This document shows, one piece after another, positions 1-12,302 of a stretch of DNA of 64,000 nt. The translations under genes and the position numbers were made by a program. This stretch comes from Aspidiotus rigidus (lineage: Eukaryota; Arthropoda; Insecta; Hemiptera; Diaspididae). The stretch covers positions 4,526,001-4,590,000 of the forward strand of contig JAVHKY010000005.1 in NCBI GenBank assembly GCA_035079385.1, in the 5' to 3' direction. The notes below the pieces were generated by a model. It saw only the letters and a list, made by a program, of their open reading frames with translations. It ran no database searches and was not told the DNA's origin. Each line of letters begins with the position of its first letter. Within the stretch, counting starts at the first letter, position 1.

Positions 1-396
1 GGCCCATTTTCACGTCGAACACAATACGTGCTACAAACTAATATATAATTTCTCAGACCTTCATGACGAATCCTCGCAGATGATCCGTTCGAACGAATTC
101 CAGCCGAGGTTTAAAACGAGCACGAGCAGTCATTCCCAGCATGAGTAAGACATTTCATTATCTTATCAAATCAGTAACTTATCTCTCATTCCCAAATTAA
201 TTTTTCAAAATCAATCGTATCGCACACAAAGAAAAGCCGACGCGATAGTTCCTCATTACATACGCTCAAGAATCGGAACCAAGTCTGGATAGTGAAAGAA
301 TTAAACTCGGGATTATAGAAACACATTATTATTTGACTTGAATCATCATAATTTCAACGAAAATTATGACTCAAAAATTTACATTATCATTGTTTA
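1..396. other. No gene seen; downstream of Nup37
   Basis: This is AT-rich sequence past the Nup37 stop codon on the minus strand. It probably holds the Nup37 3' UTR. I see no AATAAA in the expected orientation and no other feature. Confidence 0.4.
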
Positions 397-1786
397 TCAT
401 TTAGTAGCTACTTTCCAGAAACAAAGAGTTCTATCTACACCGACACACACGTACGGAAGTCTGTAATGCCACGCTACATTACTAGCCAACTGAAAATAAA
501 AAGATTTTCAGTCAAATGAACTTAACTTTTGTGTTGAAAATACTAAGAAGTTCGACTTTCTTACCTTTAATTTTGCTACATTTATGGGAAACTTCGTTTT
601 AAGGTTAGTAACGTTGAGAGTATGACCAGGGTATCCAACGGTCGCAATGATATTCTCATTTTGATTACAATATCGTAAACATTTGCTTCCTTCGGAATGT
701 ATAAGTTGTTTGTAGATCGGAAAACTGAAAAACAAAAATAATAATGAATTAATTCGATCTAATTCTCGATCAAGAGTTGGGTAACAAAAGTTGATCACAT
801 TACCCCGATTTAGATGTATCCCAAACTAATAGGTGACCACATGCAATTCCAGCAATTTTACAGTGATTGCTCGGTGACCAGTCGACATCCATGAGAGGAA
901 ACATATTCGACTCAAGAGAGAGTACAGGTTGTTCTTGTTCGACATTGTATAATCTAATAATACCTTTTTTCTCGGCGACTAAAAGTTTATTTGGTTCGTC
1001 TGAACTCCATTTCACAGCAGTTCCTATAAAAATAATTGACATTTACAATTCTAGCACAAACGTAAGACATTCATTTTATTCCTTAAGAAAATATTACCTG
1101 GCGATTCTAAATAAAATATCACACTGTTTTGAAGATCTTTCACGGACCATAATCGACAAGTAAAATCATCGCTCACAGAGGCTAGAAGATCGACAGAAGA
1201 TTCCTTATCAAAACAAATATCATTTATGTAGTCCGTGTGTCCAATGAGTTCCTAGAATGATAAATAAAAATTCGACGATTTAAGATGGTCGTCAACAAAC
1301 TGAATGTTCCGAAAGTACTGGGGGGAAACGTACTTTCTTCTCGGGATAGTTTTTTAGTCCGCTTTCGAATAAATAAATTATGTTATTGGAGGAAGCGCAA
1401 GCGAATTGCATAACTTTAGGATTGGCTGAAAGGAGAGTCTCCTGGCTCAGAGCTAACGCCTGTACTCTTCCATCGAATTCGAAATCTTGAACGATGTCCA
1501 ATTCATATTTCGTTTCCATGGATTCATCTTCTTCCTGTAATTTGTGAAGTGTTAGGAATAAATAATCGAGAACGCAACAAGTGTTGCTGATGAAGTGAAT
1601 CGAACTTACTTGAAATTTTATAACACCGACTGAAATCACTTTAGGAAAAGCTAATAAGATTACATTTTGAGACCATTCGAACGGTGAAAATTCAACCCTC
1701 TGAACTGGATTTGGCAAGTCCACAATATGAACCGGTGAATCCAATTTGACGTTGAAAGGCGGACAGTGCGTATTTACTGATGGCAT
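397..1786 (-). CDS. Nup37: Nucleoporin Nup37, WD-repeat protein, complete, 6 exons
   Basis: Nup37 is a beta-propeller subunit of the Nup107-160 scaffold complex of the nuclear pore and also associates with kinetochores. Exons in transcription order are 1786-1610, 1534-1334, 1251-1098, 1023-804, 724-565 and 489-397. They have GT-AG borders and compatible phases and sum to 1005 nt (334 aa; the vertebrate protein is about 326 aa). Family signatures visible in order are VQRVEFSPFEWSQN near the N terminus, the WD segment GHTDYINDICFD with SVSDDFTCRLW, KLLVAEKKGIIRLYN, LSLESNMFPLMDVDWSP, ATVGYPG and the C-terminal DRTLCFWKV. The frame is open a few codons upstream, but the first ATG is at 1786. HYOU1 lies divergently upstream. 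No damage is seen. The identity is firm from the match to the remembered family sequence. Confidence 0.93.
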
Positions 1787-2656
1787 ATCGATAGAAACCA
1801 ATTACTGCCTTCGCCTTAAGGATATTCTCAAAACGTTTTACTTCTCGGTAGGTCCTACTATTTTTGCATCCTTATTTTACCGGTAAAACAATCAAGATGA
1901 GGACAAATTAGAGGAAAGAGGATTGCTGTGAAGCACCTGTGAAGTAACATTGATATTTATTATTATTGAAATGTGTGAAACCATAGAGCGAGCCCTATCT
2001 CGAAGATAGATAGTAAACTTGCTTCGAATTAGCACTTGTAGGCTCGCTAGTATCGCAAGATAAAAAATGTGAAACGTGGTTTATTAGTTCAAGCCGTGGT
2101 TCAAGCTGTAGTTCAAGCTCGAAAAGAGCTTAGCAACTCACTTTCATTTTGAGGATTTTCTTTTCAACGAAAGAGGAAAACTGAATCATTTCTGACGTCA
2201 TAAACTTCTGTTGAATCTAGCAGTTTTCGGAACTGTGCTTTGAGTCGAAAGCTTGTGAATCCGTGAAGTTCAAAGCCTTGTAAAAATGTACCTAGTCTTC
2301 GCAGACAGCGACACGTTTACAGATAGCGGCGGTTCGGCACATGAATTCAACCAATGAGAGAAAAACATATCAACATTGTTTAACACGACCACAATCTAGA
2401 TGATTCGACCTGAATCTACTGGCCGGTGTCACCACATTATTATATTTTCTGTTGTAATGTTTTGAGTAAATGGTTTTATGAGTCTTCTTCTTGGAGTTCA
2501 TATTTCAACCATTAAATTTTATAGTCACCGTAAGTTTTTATGTTCAACTACAGTATTGTGTATCGAGAAGGAAAAAATATCTCGATTGTGTAAAATATTC
2601 GAGTTTTAGAACTTTGACCAGAAAATTAATTTTTCATATTTTTCTTCAACTTACAG
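1787..2656. promoter_or_regulatory. Divergent intergenic region between Nup37 and HYOU1
   Basis: The 870 bp separates the two start codons, so both promoters and 5' UTRs must lie here. An acceptor-like sequence (ttacag) directly precedes the HYOU1 ATG, so a non-coding 5' exon of HYOU1 probably lies within this stretch. No clear TATA box was found. Confidence 0.5.
2193..2200. promoter_or_regulatory. Perfect CRE/ATF-type palindrome TGACGTCA
   Basis: An exact 8-bp CRE lies 457 bp upstream of the HYOU1 ATG. HYOU1 family genes are induced by the unfolded-protein response through ATF6/XBP1-type bZIP factors that bind TGACGT cores, so a role here is plausible. It rests on one motif only. Confidence 0.35.
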
Positions 2657-5600
2657 ATGTCTTCGATATCGAGAAGATGTGCCCAACTTCTTCTGAGTAT
2701 TTTTTTTCTAGTCATGCTAGACACGTTGCAGGTCAACGCAGTTGCAGTTATGAGTGTGGATCTAGGTGTAGAATGGATGAAAGTCGCTATTGTGTCGGTA
2801 GGTTGGTCGTTTAAAATAATAATAGCTATGTAATTAAATAAGTCTATTGATTTTCTTATTTTTGAATGATAGCCCGGAGTCCCTATGGAAATAGCTTTGA
2901 ATAAGGAATCAAAACGAAAAACTCCTGTAGCTATCGCGTTCCGAAACGGAGAACGCTCTTTCGGTGACGATGCCTTGAACGTTGGTGTTCGTTTTCCATC
3001 TCAATGCTACACACATTTTCTTGATCTCATTGGAAAAGACATTACCAATCCGAAAGTTAAATTATTCCAGCAAAGATTTCCTTACTACGATATAATTCCA
3101 GATCCTGTGCGTAATACCGTCGTTTTCAAGCATGATAAGTACGTGAAGCTTAATTCCTCTGTTCATCTCGTTGATCGTAAACTGTTGTTGATGTTTGAGT
3201 AAAAAATTTTCAGCAATACTTCATTCACTCCTGAAGAGCTTGTCGCGATGATGTTAACAAAAGCACGCGAATTTGCTGTAGACTCGGCTAGACAACCTGT
3301 TAATGATGTAGTTTTAATCGTACCTGGATTTTTCAATCAAGCTGAACGAAAATCGATGAAAATCGCTGCTGAAATGGCTGGATTAAAAGTCTTACAGCTA
3401 CAAAACGATTATACAGCAGGTTGCTTAGAGCGGAATAGTTTCTATGAATCACTTCTCCTCCCTCCCTCTTCTATAATCTTTGAAAATTTTCATTGTAGCG
3501 GCTCTGAACTACGGGATATTCCGAAGGAAAGATTTTAACGAAACTACCCAATATGTTATGCTGTATGATATGGGTGCGCACAGCACAAGTGCAGTCATTG
3601 TTAGTTACCAGATCGTGAAAACGAAAGAAAGAGGTTATGTGGAAACGAACCCTCAGTTGGCCGTGCTTGGAGTCGGGTAAATGATACATAATAAACCAAG
3701 AAGAGAGAAATGAAGAAATATTCTACAATGTGCTGTTTTCAGATACGATCGAACACTCGGTGGTTTGGAAATGCAACTAAGATTACGCGATCATCTTGCG
3801 AAAAAATTCAATGAATTGAAAAAAACGAAAAAGAATGTGTTCGAGAATCCAAGAGCAATGGCTAAATTATTCAAAGAAGCCGGAAGACTTAAACTCATAC
3901 TCAGTGCTAACAACGAATACTACGCACAGGTAAGCAGAAACGTTTCTGAAGTTCATATTTCAAAGTGTCGTAATAAAGTAACGTGAACCATTTGTCAATG
4001 TCAGGTGGAGGGCCTCATTGATGAAATCGATTTTAAAGTTCTTGTGACTAGAGAAGAGTTTGAGAAGTTGTGTACAGACTTATTTGAACGCGTTAGCTAC
4101 CCTGTCGAGAGAGCTCTGAAAAATTCTCAGTTAACCATGGATGTAATCAATCAGGTACAATTTCCTTTCGTTGAGTAATGGGGAGGAAAATGTGTTGAGT
4201 GGTGGTTATTTATTTATCGACCATCTTAATAGGTGATCCTCGTTGGAGCGGGTACGCGAGTCCCTGCCGTGCAAGAAAAGTTAGCGGCTGCTGTCAAAAT
4301 GGAACTGAGTAAGAATTTGAATACAGATGAGGCAGCTGTGATGGGCGCTGCATATAAGGCTGCTGATTTGAGTACCGGCTTCAAAGTGAAAAAATTCGTT
4401 ACTAAGGATGCCGTTTTGTTTCCTATCCAAGTAAGTTCGTGTTGAAGGTGCGGTGAATTTTTGGATTGATCGAGATTGAGATGAATGCGAATGATTTAGG
4501 TGACTTTCGAACGTGTGGATGGCGATAAAGACGCGAAACAAGTCACTCGAACTCTATTCAGTCATATGAACCCGTTCCCACAGAAGAAAATTCTCACATT
4601 CAATAAACATCAGAAAGATTTTGAATTTCAAGTCACGTACGGTGATTTAGAAAATTCCTTCCCGGAGCACGAAATTGCGTGAGTATTACTTAGAATCTAT
4701 GATGTATGTAATCAGCTTTTCTTACATTTTTTCCGCCTCCGTCTGTTACGTTTGTATAGTATCATCGGTCCGAAAGTTCTACAAAAAGTCAAGTTGACTA
4801 ATGTGTCGGACGTTATTAAGAAATTCCAAGGCAATAAAGCCGAACCAAAAGGTATAAAAGCGCATTTCAATTTAGATGAGAGCGGTATTCTGACGATGAC
4901 TACCGTAGAATATCACGTTGAACAAACTTTGACTCCGGAAGAAATGGCTGCTCAGCTCGACGGGCAGTCAACATTTTCGAAACTCAGCTCAACCATTAGT
5001 AAACTTTTCCAAGGTTCGTTGAATGGAACTTAGATTGAGTAAATCTGCGAACATTTTGTTATCAATATTTTTGTTCTTCATTAGCTGCGGAAGACGAAGT
5101 GAAAGATAAACCAAGTGATACTTCAGAAGAGGATAAAGAGCAGAAGGCTGAAAAGAAAACTGCTGATACTTCTCAGTCGGATAACGAAGTACCAAAAGTA
5201 AATGAAACTGAAAGAGTTGAAAACAAAACAGATACGTCACCGAAAAATGTCACTGGGACGGCGAAGGAAACAGTTGAAAAGAAACCGCAGACGATGTTGA
5301 TAAGAGAAAATATCGAGTCAGAAGTGGATTATCTTACGGTACCTCATCTAAGTGGTGAACATTTTGAACGTTCAGTTGCAAAGTAAGTTTGATCGTTAAT
5401 GTAAAATTTAGGGTTAGCGCAAAGTGAATTAGTGCATATCCGAGTTGATGGTGAGGCCCTCAGAAATGAATTTAATTACTGAAAATGAGGAGGGAAGAAT
5501 ACTTTACCAAAAATTTGTGTTTTTTTTTATATAAACTGTCTTATGCGTGATTTTGAGATTTGTGCTGCAGCTTCTGGAGAAAACCAGCTGCTGTTCTCAA

Positions 5601-6887
5601 AAAGATTTTATCGTTTATCTTTATCTGTTCCAAGGATTGAAGCTTTAAACCAGTACGACGCTGAAAAATCTCGCAGAGAAGGTGCGCTCAATGCTCTAGA
5701 ATCAATTGTGATTGATACGCGCAGCAAAATAAATGATGCCGAATTTTCTGAATTTGCAAAGCCCGAAGAAGCTCAAAGTATTCAGAATAGATCAAAAGAG
5801 GTAAGACGGCTGTAAGTTTCTAAAGTAAAATTGTCGATCGAGAGCCAAGCGGACCTAACATCATAATTCATAACTTTCAATGGCTCATGATCGACAATTT
5901 AAACGTTTCTAAAACGTAATGATAGTTTTTTGTACCGAGTGTATTGGTAGATTTCAGATTGGTTAGAAGACGAAGGATATACTGCAGAAGCTGAAGTTCT
6001 GGAATCAAAACGCGATGAGCTGGTGAAGATATTGAAGCCAGTTGAGAGCAGATACAAAGATTTCATTGAACGCCCCGAAGCCATGAAAGCTCTCGATCAA
6101 AAGTTAAATTCGACTTCCTTTTTCTTGTCGTCTATGAAAAATTTTACGGAGCAGTTGAATGCTTCGACAGGTGATGATCCAAAGTATACTTTATATACCA
6201 CCGTGGAAATAACAACGTTGGAAAAGATGATAAATGATACTGTGGTAAATAATTGTTGATTGCTTTATATTTCGTTGAACGGAGTTAGTTTATAGAATGA
6301 CGAAGGTACACTTCCATTAAAATTAAAACTTATTTTGCAGGCTTGGAAAGAAGTGACTGTTAAGCAACAAGAAACGCTGTCAAAGTCTGATGATCCTGTA
6401 CTTAACTTGAGATCCATTTCCGAAAAACTCGTCTTATTAGATAGAGAGGTACGTGGTGGTCAGTTTTTCTTTTTTACTCTTGACTAGAATGAAAGTGCAC
6501 TCAAATTTGTAATTTCACTAGATTCAGTATCTCGCGAATAAGTCGAAAAATTGGAGAGGTCCTCCTCCTAAAGATAAGAAAGGTATAAAATTTGAATTAC
6601 GTGTATTTTCGAAAATTAATAAGATAAATATTGTAAGCTCACGCGTGTTTTTAAGATAAAAAAGCTGAAAAGGAGACGAAAAAGGATGACAAGGATGACT
6701 CCTCTAAAGAGAAGAAACCCACGACTGAAGAGAAGGTGGAGAAAGAAGAGACGGCGGAAGAAGTCATTGAGCCTAAAGTTCCAGGTAGTGTATTTACAGG
6801 TTTCCGTACTGATTATTTGCAGTACTATTTCTTACATTTTTTTCTCTCGTTTCAGCATCTGAGGAAGAAAGACATGTTGAATTGTAA
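2657..6887 (+). CDS. HYOU1: Hypoxia up-regulated protein 1 (GRP170), complete, 16 exons
   Basis: HYOU1 is a large ER-lumenal Hsp70-family chaperone and nucleotide-exchange factor for BiP. Exons are 2657-2797, 2873-3138, 3214-3419, 3499-3676, 3743-3929, 4005-4154, 4233-4430, 4500-4678, 4760-5013, 5085-5382, 5635-5800, 5951-6244, 6341-6448, 6522-6582, 6656-6784 and 6856-6887. They total 2847 nt (948 aa) with all phases compatible. The signal peptide is residues 1-28 (hydrophobic [10 protein letters not shown], then NA before VAVMSVDLG). The ATPase domain carries [15 protein letters not shown] and [15 protein letters not shown] motifs. An acidic Lys/Glu-rich loop follows (exon 10), then the alpha-helical C-terminal domain with DWLEDEGY and [11 protein letters not shown]. 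The protein ends in HVEL, a KDEL-like ER-retrieval signal. A Lys/Glu-rich tail precedes it. Confidence 0.95.
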
Positions 6888-7689
6888 TTGAATCGTGGAA
6901 GTGGAACTGTTCGTAAATTTTTGATATTACCAAGAACATAAAAACGTGTATAAAAAATGGATTATAAAAGAAATTTTGCTTACAGGATTGATATCAGTGT
7001 GACTTGTCATTCATTCCCATCTAATGGTCGAATATAATTTGCTCCCGAACGCAACGTTATCCGAGTTTAAGTTTATGAAGCCGAGATACATTCTGAAATG
7101 TTAGAGAAATCGTATTCTTTAATTAGCTTAAATAAGTAAAAATGATGGAACGTTGTTTAGGAAGATCGAAAAGTAGTGTAATCTAATATTTTGTTTAGTT
7201 AAAATCGACGTAATCTTCGAGAAACGTTTCCATTTTCTAGCCCGTTTTCAATATTTGGAATTGTTCCTATGAAAGATTCATCCCTCTATTTACATTTTGT
7301 GATACCGAATCAAAGATTATTTCTTCGGATTTCCTTATTGTTTTTGAAACGTGTAATTGAAATATAAGTAGAATCTTTCTTTTCTATTGTGTTTCATAAA
7401 TACGGGTGATTTTTATTTATTTTTATTCATTTTCTCTGTATAGTGTTATTTTGTGTGAGGTTTTTGTATGTTGTAAATAGATTTCCCGATGAGTTACCCT
7501 CCTCATTGGCCATAATATACTTTCCATTCTGATGTGTATGTTCGCGTGTTATAATTTATCGGCGTCGATTAAATAGCTATTTTCTTCGCGCTTATTATAT
7601 CGCTGTGATTTGGAACGCCTACTGTATAGTTTATAGTCGCTAGAAATAGCGAGCTTCAAGGAGAAAATGAATTCAGTCTTTCAATAACA

Positions 7690-8165
7690 ACTGACCCATT
7701 GTTTCTGGAAAACCGGGAAAAGTCAGGGAATTCGAGTGTTCATGGAAAAGTCAGGGAATTTTGGCTAAGGTTAGGGATAGGGTGTCCACTTGTCTGAAAA
7801 ATCTGGAAGTCAGGGAATTTTTTGAGATTCGTCAAAAAAAGTTCAAGCTAGGAAGTTTTTCCTCTTCTTTTTTTTTTCTTGCTTTTCAGTGGAGATTATG
7901 GTCTGGAAAAACCTGAAAAAGTCAGGGAAAAGTCATGGAAAAGTCAGGGAATTTCATTTCAGAGAAAAAGTGGACACCTTGAGGGATTTTTTGAGACTCG
8001 CGGCTAAATAATCTGAGATAGAAAGAAAAATTTGTACTACTAGGAAATCACGAAAGATTGTTTTTTTTTTTTTTTTTTGAACCGAAAAAGGGTGGAGGCT
8101 TTAGTCTGGAAAAACCTGAAAAAGTCAGGGAATTTTTTCTCGAGAAAAAACTGGCCACCCTGAAT
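7690..8165. repeat. Dispersed 'gtcagggaatttt' inverted-repeat element(s)
   Basis: Repeated units of aaaagtcagggaatttt are bounded by ggtgtccacttgtct near 7778 and its inverse agtggacacc near 7975. A second end (ctggccaccctgaa) lies at about 8150-8164. The structure is a short non-autonomous inverted-repeat element, possibly two in tandem. A poly(T) run lies near 8060. The flanking intergenic DNA (6888-7690, HYOU1 3' side) shows no gene. Confidence 0.6.
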
Positions 8166-8610
8166 AATCCTCGTTCCTCTGATAAAGTAATATAATCTCA
8201 GTTGATGAATGAGGAATCCTGTGAACGAGAGGAGATTGAATTTCCTTACAATTTTTACTTCTGCTTTTCTCATCCCTAACTATTGTATTTCGAAATACTT
8301 AATGTCTACTCCCACCATTTTTTCCCCTTTATTCGTATCGTCTTGAATGGAGCTCGTAATGCAGAATTTGTCGAATTTATGCTCTTATTTGGTACGAAAT
8401 GAAGGATTTTAGTTGAAGCGGAAAACACTTAGGTCTCAATTGTTCCAGATAATCAAGGTTCTACTTCGACAGAGTACAGCGTACAGAATTCAACATTAAC
8501 GAAATTTACTTCATTGATAATCGAAATTTCGATTCTTACCAAATTCTATTTCGTTAGATACTCGAACTAAAAGCGTTGGTTTGTAGTTTGGATTCTTTGA
8601 GGGAATAATT

Positions 8611-9041
8611 CTAATTTCGAAGACTGAATATTCTATTTTTCCAGAAACACTGGGTAACGATATCTATACCATATGTTTACCTATTTTTCGCGACCTCCAA
8701 TTCTTTTTCGACAAATTCGAAAATTGATGGAGCGTATTTTCGGGTGTCCTCAGCATTTATTGCGGTAGTACTTTGAAGCGTACCTAGAGCGAAGGAACCC
8801 GGCTTGGTTCCCCAAACCATTTGGACTCCTGCTTTAATACTTATCAAAACATCCTGTGTAACAATTCGCATTTTGTTAATTTTTTTTATATCTCCAAGAA
8901 AAAATAAGTATTCGTTGTTTATTATCTTACCTGTTCTGATATATCGAATAGTTCTGAAATAAAGCCCGATATCTTTCTGAGAAATTCGGTAGTTATTTTA
9001 TTTTGAGGAATATTAGTGACCAACGTGAAAATGACAGCCAT
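8611..9041 (-). CDS. MIF-like protein 1, N-terminal proline absent
   Basis: This is a macrophage migration inhibitory factor/D-dopachrome tautomerase superfamily member. Exon 1 is 9041-8931 (ATG at 9041, 37 codons, donor GTAAGA) and exon 2 is 8853-8681. Exon 2 is 173 nt, ends after two bases of a codon and matches the vertebrate MIF exon 2 length. Exon 3 is uncertain. An acceptor before 8632 gives a short ending (RIFSLRN, stop at 8611); an acceptor before 8649 gives a longer one but needs a 31-bp intron. Exon 2 reads through GVQMVWGTKPGSFALG, which aligns to the MIF FGGSSEPCALCSLHS region. The residue after Met is Ala instead of the catalytic Pro, and the active-site Lys at the end of exon 1 is missing. 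Tautomerase activity is therefore unlikely. Confidence 0.72.
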
Positions 9042-9297
9042 TTCGATTTATCTTACTAGTTCGAAAACGACGAACTGATAGTTACACTCATTCTAATCTT
9101 TCATTTCAATTTAGAAAAAAAAAAAAAAAAAAAAAAAAATGGTCGTAAATTGTTGAAAGTAAGTAATTTTACAGAGTGTGGCACCCGTTGCAATCGTAAA
9201 TTTAAATTTCTTCCAACATCGAGAGATAAGCGAGCAATTGTTGGATTGGAAATTGCGCGCTAGTCGTACTTTTCAACTCATCGATGCTACTAGAAAT
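9042..9297. promoter_or_regulatory. Shared upstream region of two divergent MIF-like genes
   Basis: The 256 bp separates the start codons of the two MIF-like genes. It contains a run of about 24 A residues at 9115-9139. Both promoters must lie here or overlap the genes. Confidence 0.45.
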
Positions 9298-11010
9298 ATG
9301 TCATTGTTTAGCGTACAAATCAATTTTGGTCGATCTCATCTGGCCTCAAATTTCCTAGATCAAGTAAGCCTCGTAATTGCGGAGACTTTTGACCAGAATA
9401 TCGAAGTAAGTTGAGAACCTATTTGATACCTAATCGATAATAAGAGAGCTATTTACTTGTATAGTCGCGACAGTTTGAGAGAACACGCAGGAGATAAACT
9501 TCAGGAGAAGACACCTAGGCTAGCATATTTAGTTCGCGTACCGGTACTTGAGAATTGGCTCAACTTATCATTTTGAGCGCAGCTGCGTTGTCCGCAATTC
9601 GTTGTTCATATTTCAGCAAATGTTTGTTCTTAATAGTCATTGTGAAATTTTAAAAAAATCGAGGTAGGTATCACAATTGGGTACATTCAATGGGTGGAAA
9701 AAAAAATCCAATCGAATCAAACTAAAAAAATTTTTATTGCTTCAGGATGGGTGTTTATGAAAGGACCAAAAATTACAATTTTTATAGCGATGTAGATTAA
9801 TAAATAATCGATTTGTTTTTTACAATCTATATTCAACTGCATAGAGGACTATCAGCTTGGGAAGAAGTATGGGATTAAATGGATAATTTATGTGACAGGA
9901 CGTGGACCGAAAGAAGTTTAAGATATTAATGATGGACTGTTGTTGGAAAGAGCAGAAGAGACTTGTAAGGGGACAGAAAATGATTTTTCGAGGTACAGGT
10001 AGAGGTATGAACGGGAGCAAAAACTGGGAGACAGATAATTTATCAGCATAGTAGTATTGGTATGACGGAGAAGCGGAGAGTTCAAAAAGAAGAAAGTAAT
10101 GGATTAAGCGGGTGTGCCCACTTTAACCATTCCTCGTGGCGTTAGGAACGAATTGGATAGGACCAGGGATTCAGGAATTTTTTATTTGAATGAAATTTAT
10201 TGTGGCATTACGAGGATCAAAGCTTGTGCCATGATTCAAATGATCAGAGAACGAAAGACTCTAAGTCATAGGCCGGAGAAGGGGTAGGGTCAGTGATATA
10301 GGAGAAGAGTAGAGGGCGTGATTGTCAGCTAGGTCCACTGTGTCGTGTTCCGGAAGGCCGATGTGACCAGGATTCCAGAATGTTAAAATATCCAGGAAGA
10401 TGAGGATGCGCTGGGCGATGGGGTCAGAAGAGAGTCTGAAAGAAAGAGGAATTTGGTGGGAGTAGGGGAAAGAGAGGTGAGGAAAGCAGGATTAGATGAC
10501 AGATAGTTTAGCAGAATAAATGGAGGCCGAGTTTTTCATCGGGGAGTGCGAGATTTTAATGGTAGCTAGTTTTGGGACCCGATTTGAATCCATCTGTAGA
10601 GCACAGGTTGTGGGAGTTGATGTGTTTTAGGTAAATTAAAGTGGCCAATTTTGTGAAGTCAGTCAGGTCAAGGCAAATATGAGGCCTGGGTGTCGTGGGA
10701 TCGAAACTGAATTGTACCGTCCTATTCCTCGAGCTTGACCTGTATTGATTAGAAGAAAGTTGAAAATTTTTCAATTCTTTCAATTTTTCAAGCTTGTAAA
10801 TTTTTCCAACTTTTCTTTATTTCATTCTTTTTTTCAGGATATAAGCGGTGATTTAATTGAGAATTATAATTTATTTTGGTGTGGGACAGCGGAACCCGCT
10901 TTCCATGTTGTCGTTCAATCAGTACAATTCCTCAATCGTGAACGCAACAAATTGTGCGCCAAAGCCATATCAAAATGTTTGTCACATGCTTCGAGTGTTC
11001 CAGAGAACAG
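9298..11010 (+). CDS. MIF-like protein 2, exons 1-2; last exon uncertain
   Basis: Exon 1 is 9298-9405 (ATG, 36 codons, exactly the vertebrate MIF exon 1 coding length; donor GTAAGT). Exon 2 is 10838-11010 (173 nt, acceptor ttttcag, donor GTGGGT, ending after two bases of an Arg codon). The start MSLFSVQINFGR aligns to MIF MPMFIVNTNVPR, and SNFLDQVSLVIAETF aligns to GFLSELTQQLAQAT. Exon 2 has CGTAEPAFHVVVQSV aligned to GGSSEPCALCSLHS. Ser replaces the catalytic Pro after Met, and the Lys of the GK motif is absent. The intron carries a decayed LINE and another follows exon 2. A candidate third exon is annotated at 12303-12519. The gene may encode a diverged paralogue or be decaying, although no internal stop is seen in the two exons. 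Confidence 0.68.
9840..10740 (-). mobile_element. Decayed LINE fragment (RNase H and 3' region) in MIF-like 2 intron
   Basis: Read on the minus strand, this contains fragments of an I-superfamily LINE ribonuclease H domain (TDGFKSGP near 10590, resembling YTDGSKS). Many frameshifts are present. It is colinear with the copy at 11060-12230: both share blocks such as gaccagggattcagg/gaccaggggtcgggg and gtgtcgtgttccgga/gcgtcgtgttacgga. Confidence 0.6.
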
Positions 11011-11059
11011 GTGGGTGCCAACAAAATGGGCATTTTTTTACGAGCTATTCAACTACACA

Positions 11060-12230
11060 GGGGTGTTTCAGCTCGGAAAGAGTTAAATGGATTTGTAAAT
11101 AATAATATGTGGACCAGAAGAAGTTTGTAGTGTTAGTAATTACGTTGTTCGAGTGGGTAGAGGAGGCTGTGAGGGGACAGAACGTGATTTTTTGAGGTTC
11201 ACGAGGTATGGACCGAAGAATTAAAGAAGGACGGATGTAGAGTTGCATAATTTAACCGCCGTATAGAACCTTGAGGAAATATCTGAAATAGTGTCCGCGA
11301 ATATATAAGCGCGAGAAATGCCTGAAATAACGATCAGTATTGAATTAGAAATTGTTGTGATTATTGTGCTCTCACATTAATTGTGATTGCATACGGTTGG
11401 TATGATGGTGGAGCGGAGGGTCCAAGAAGAGGGAAAGAGTGAATTAGGCAAATGTGCCTGATTCTTAGTTGTCCTATATGACTATTCATTCACGGCGTGA
11501 GGAACAAAGTGAAAAGGACCAGGGGTCGGGGATTTTTCAACTAACCGAAGTTTATTGTGAGGTTGAGGGTACCAAAGGTTGTACCACATGATGATATGAT
11601 CAGAGAACGGCAGTAAGATTTTAGCTATAGGCTGGAAAAGGGATAGGGTCGGCGGAGCATGCTTGGTTACTAGGTGCAATGCGTCGTGTTACGGAAAGCT
11701 CTTGCGACCAGGATTCCAGATGAAGGCAATCGAATTTAGATAAGATATAAATAGTGTAGGAGGATGAGAATGTGTTGGGCGACGGAGCCGGAAGAGAGAG
11801 GAAAGAGGGTCAGAATGGAGGGGAAGGGAAAAGAGAGAGGTGAGTAAAGCTGGTAGATTTCTTAGCAGAACACCTGGAGGTCGAATTTTTTATACGGATG
11901 AGCAAGACTTCTTCACCGATAGAAAAGGGGTAGCCAGTTTTGGAACCCGATTTGGATCCATCTGTAAAGCACAGGTTGCGGGAAGGAAAATCATTATCAA
12001 TAATGGCTTTGATGTATGTAATGTAGATTATATTGATTCATTTCGAAAAGTTAGCCGCCAGGCCTAGGGAATGTGATACTTAGGCACGGATGGATGAACA
12101 AATAGGAAGAAGGGCCTCAAATTTGAGATAGTATTCTAAGTGAGATTCTAATGAACGAAGAAGTGAGTTTTGGGAGCGGATTGAAGGGAAAAAGATAGGA
12201 AGTTGAGCAAACTGAGCTATAGAGCAAGAA
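11060..12230 (-). mobile_element. Second decayed copy of the same LINE
   Basis: This copy has the same block order as the one at 9840-10740 with heavy divergence, including ctcgtgagg/cgtgaggaacaaag and ggatagggtcggcgg blocks. It retains an RNase H start-like segment near 11930-11960. Plus-strand open frames across it are antisense shadows. Confidence 0.55.
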
Positions 12231-12302
12231 AGTTGGCGGTTAGCGATAATGAGCGAAATCTTGGAAGGGAAATACCAGCCCCAACCCATAGGTTGCGTGT
12301 AG

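Noticed and set aside
8040..8273. A 77-codon minus-strand ORF with poly-Lys and poly-Phe stretches
   Set aside because: It is generated by the poly(T) tract and the gtcagggaatttt repeats.
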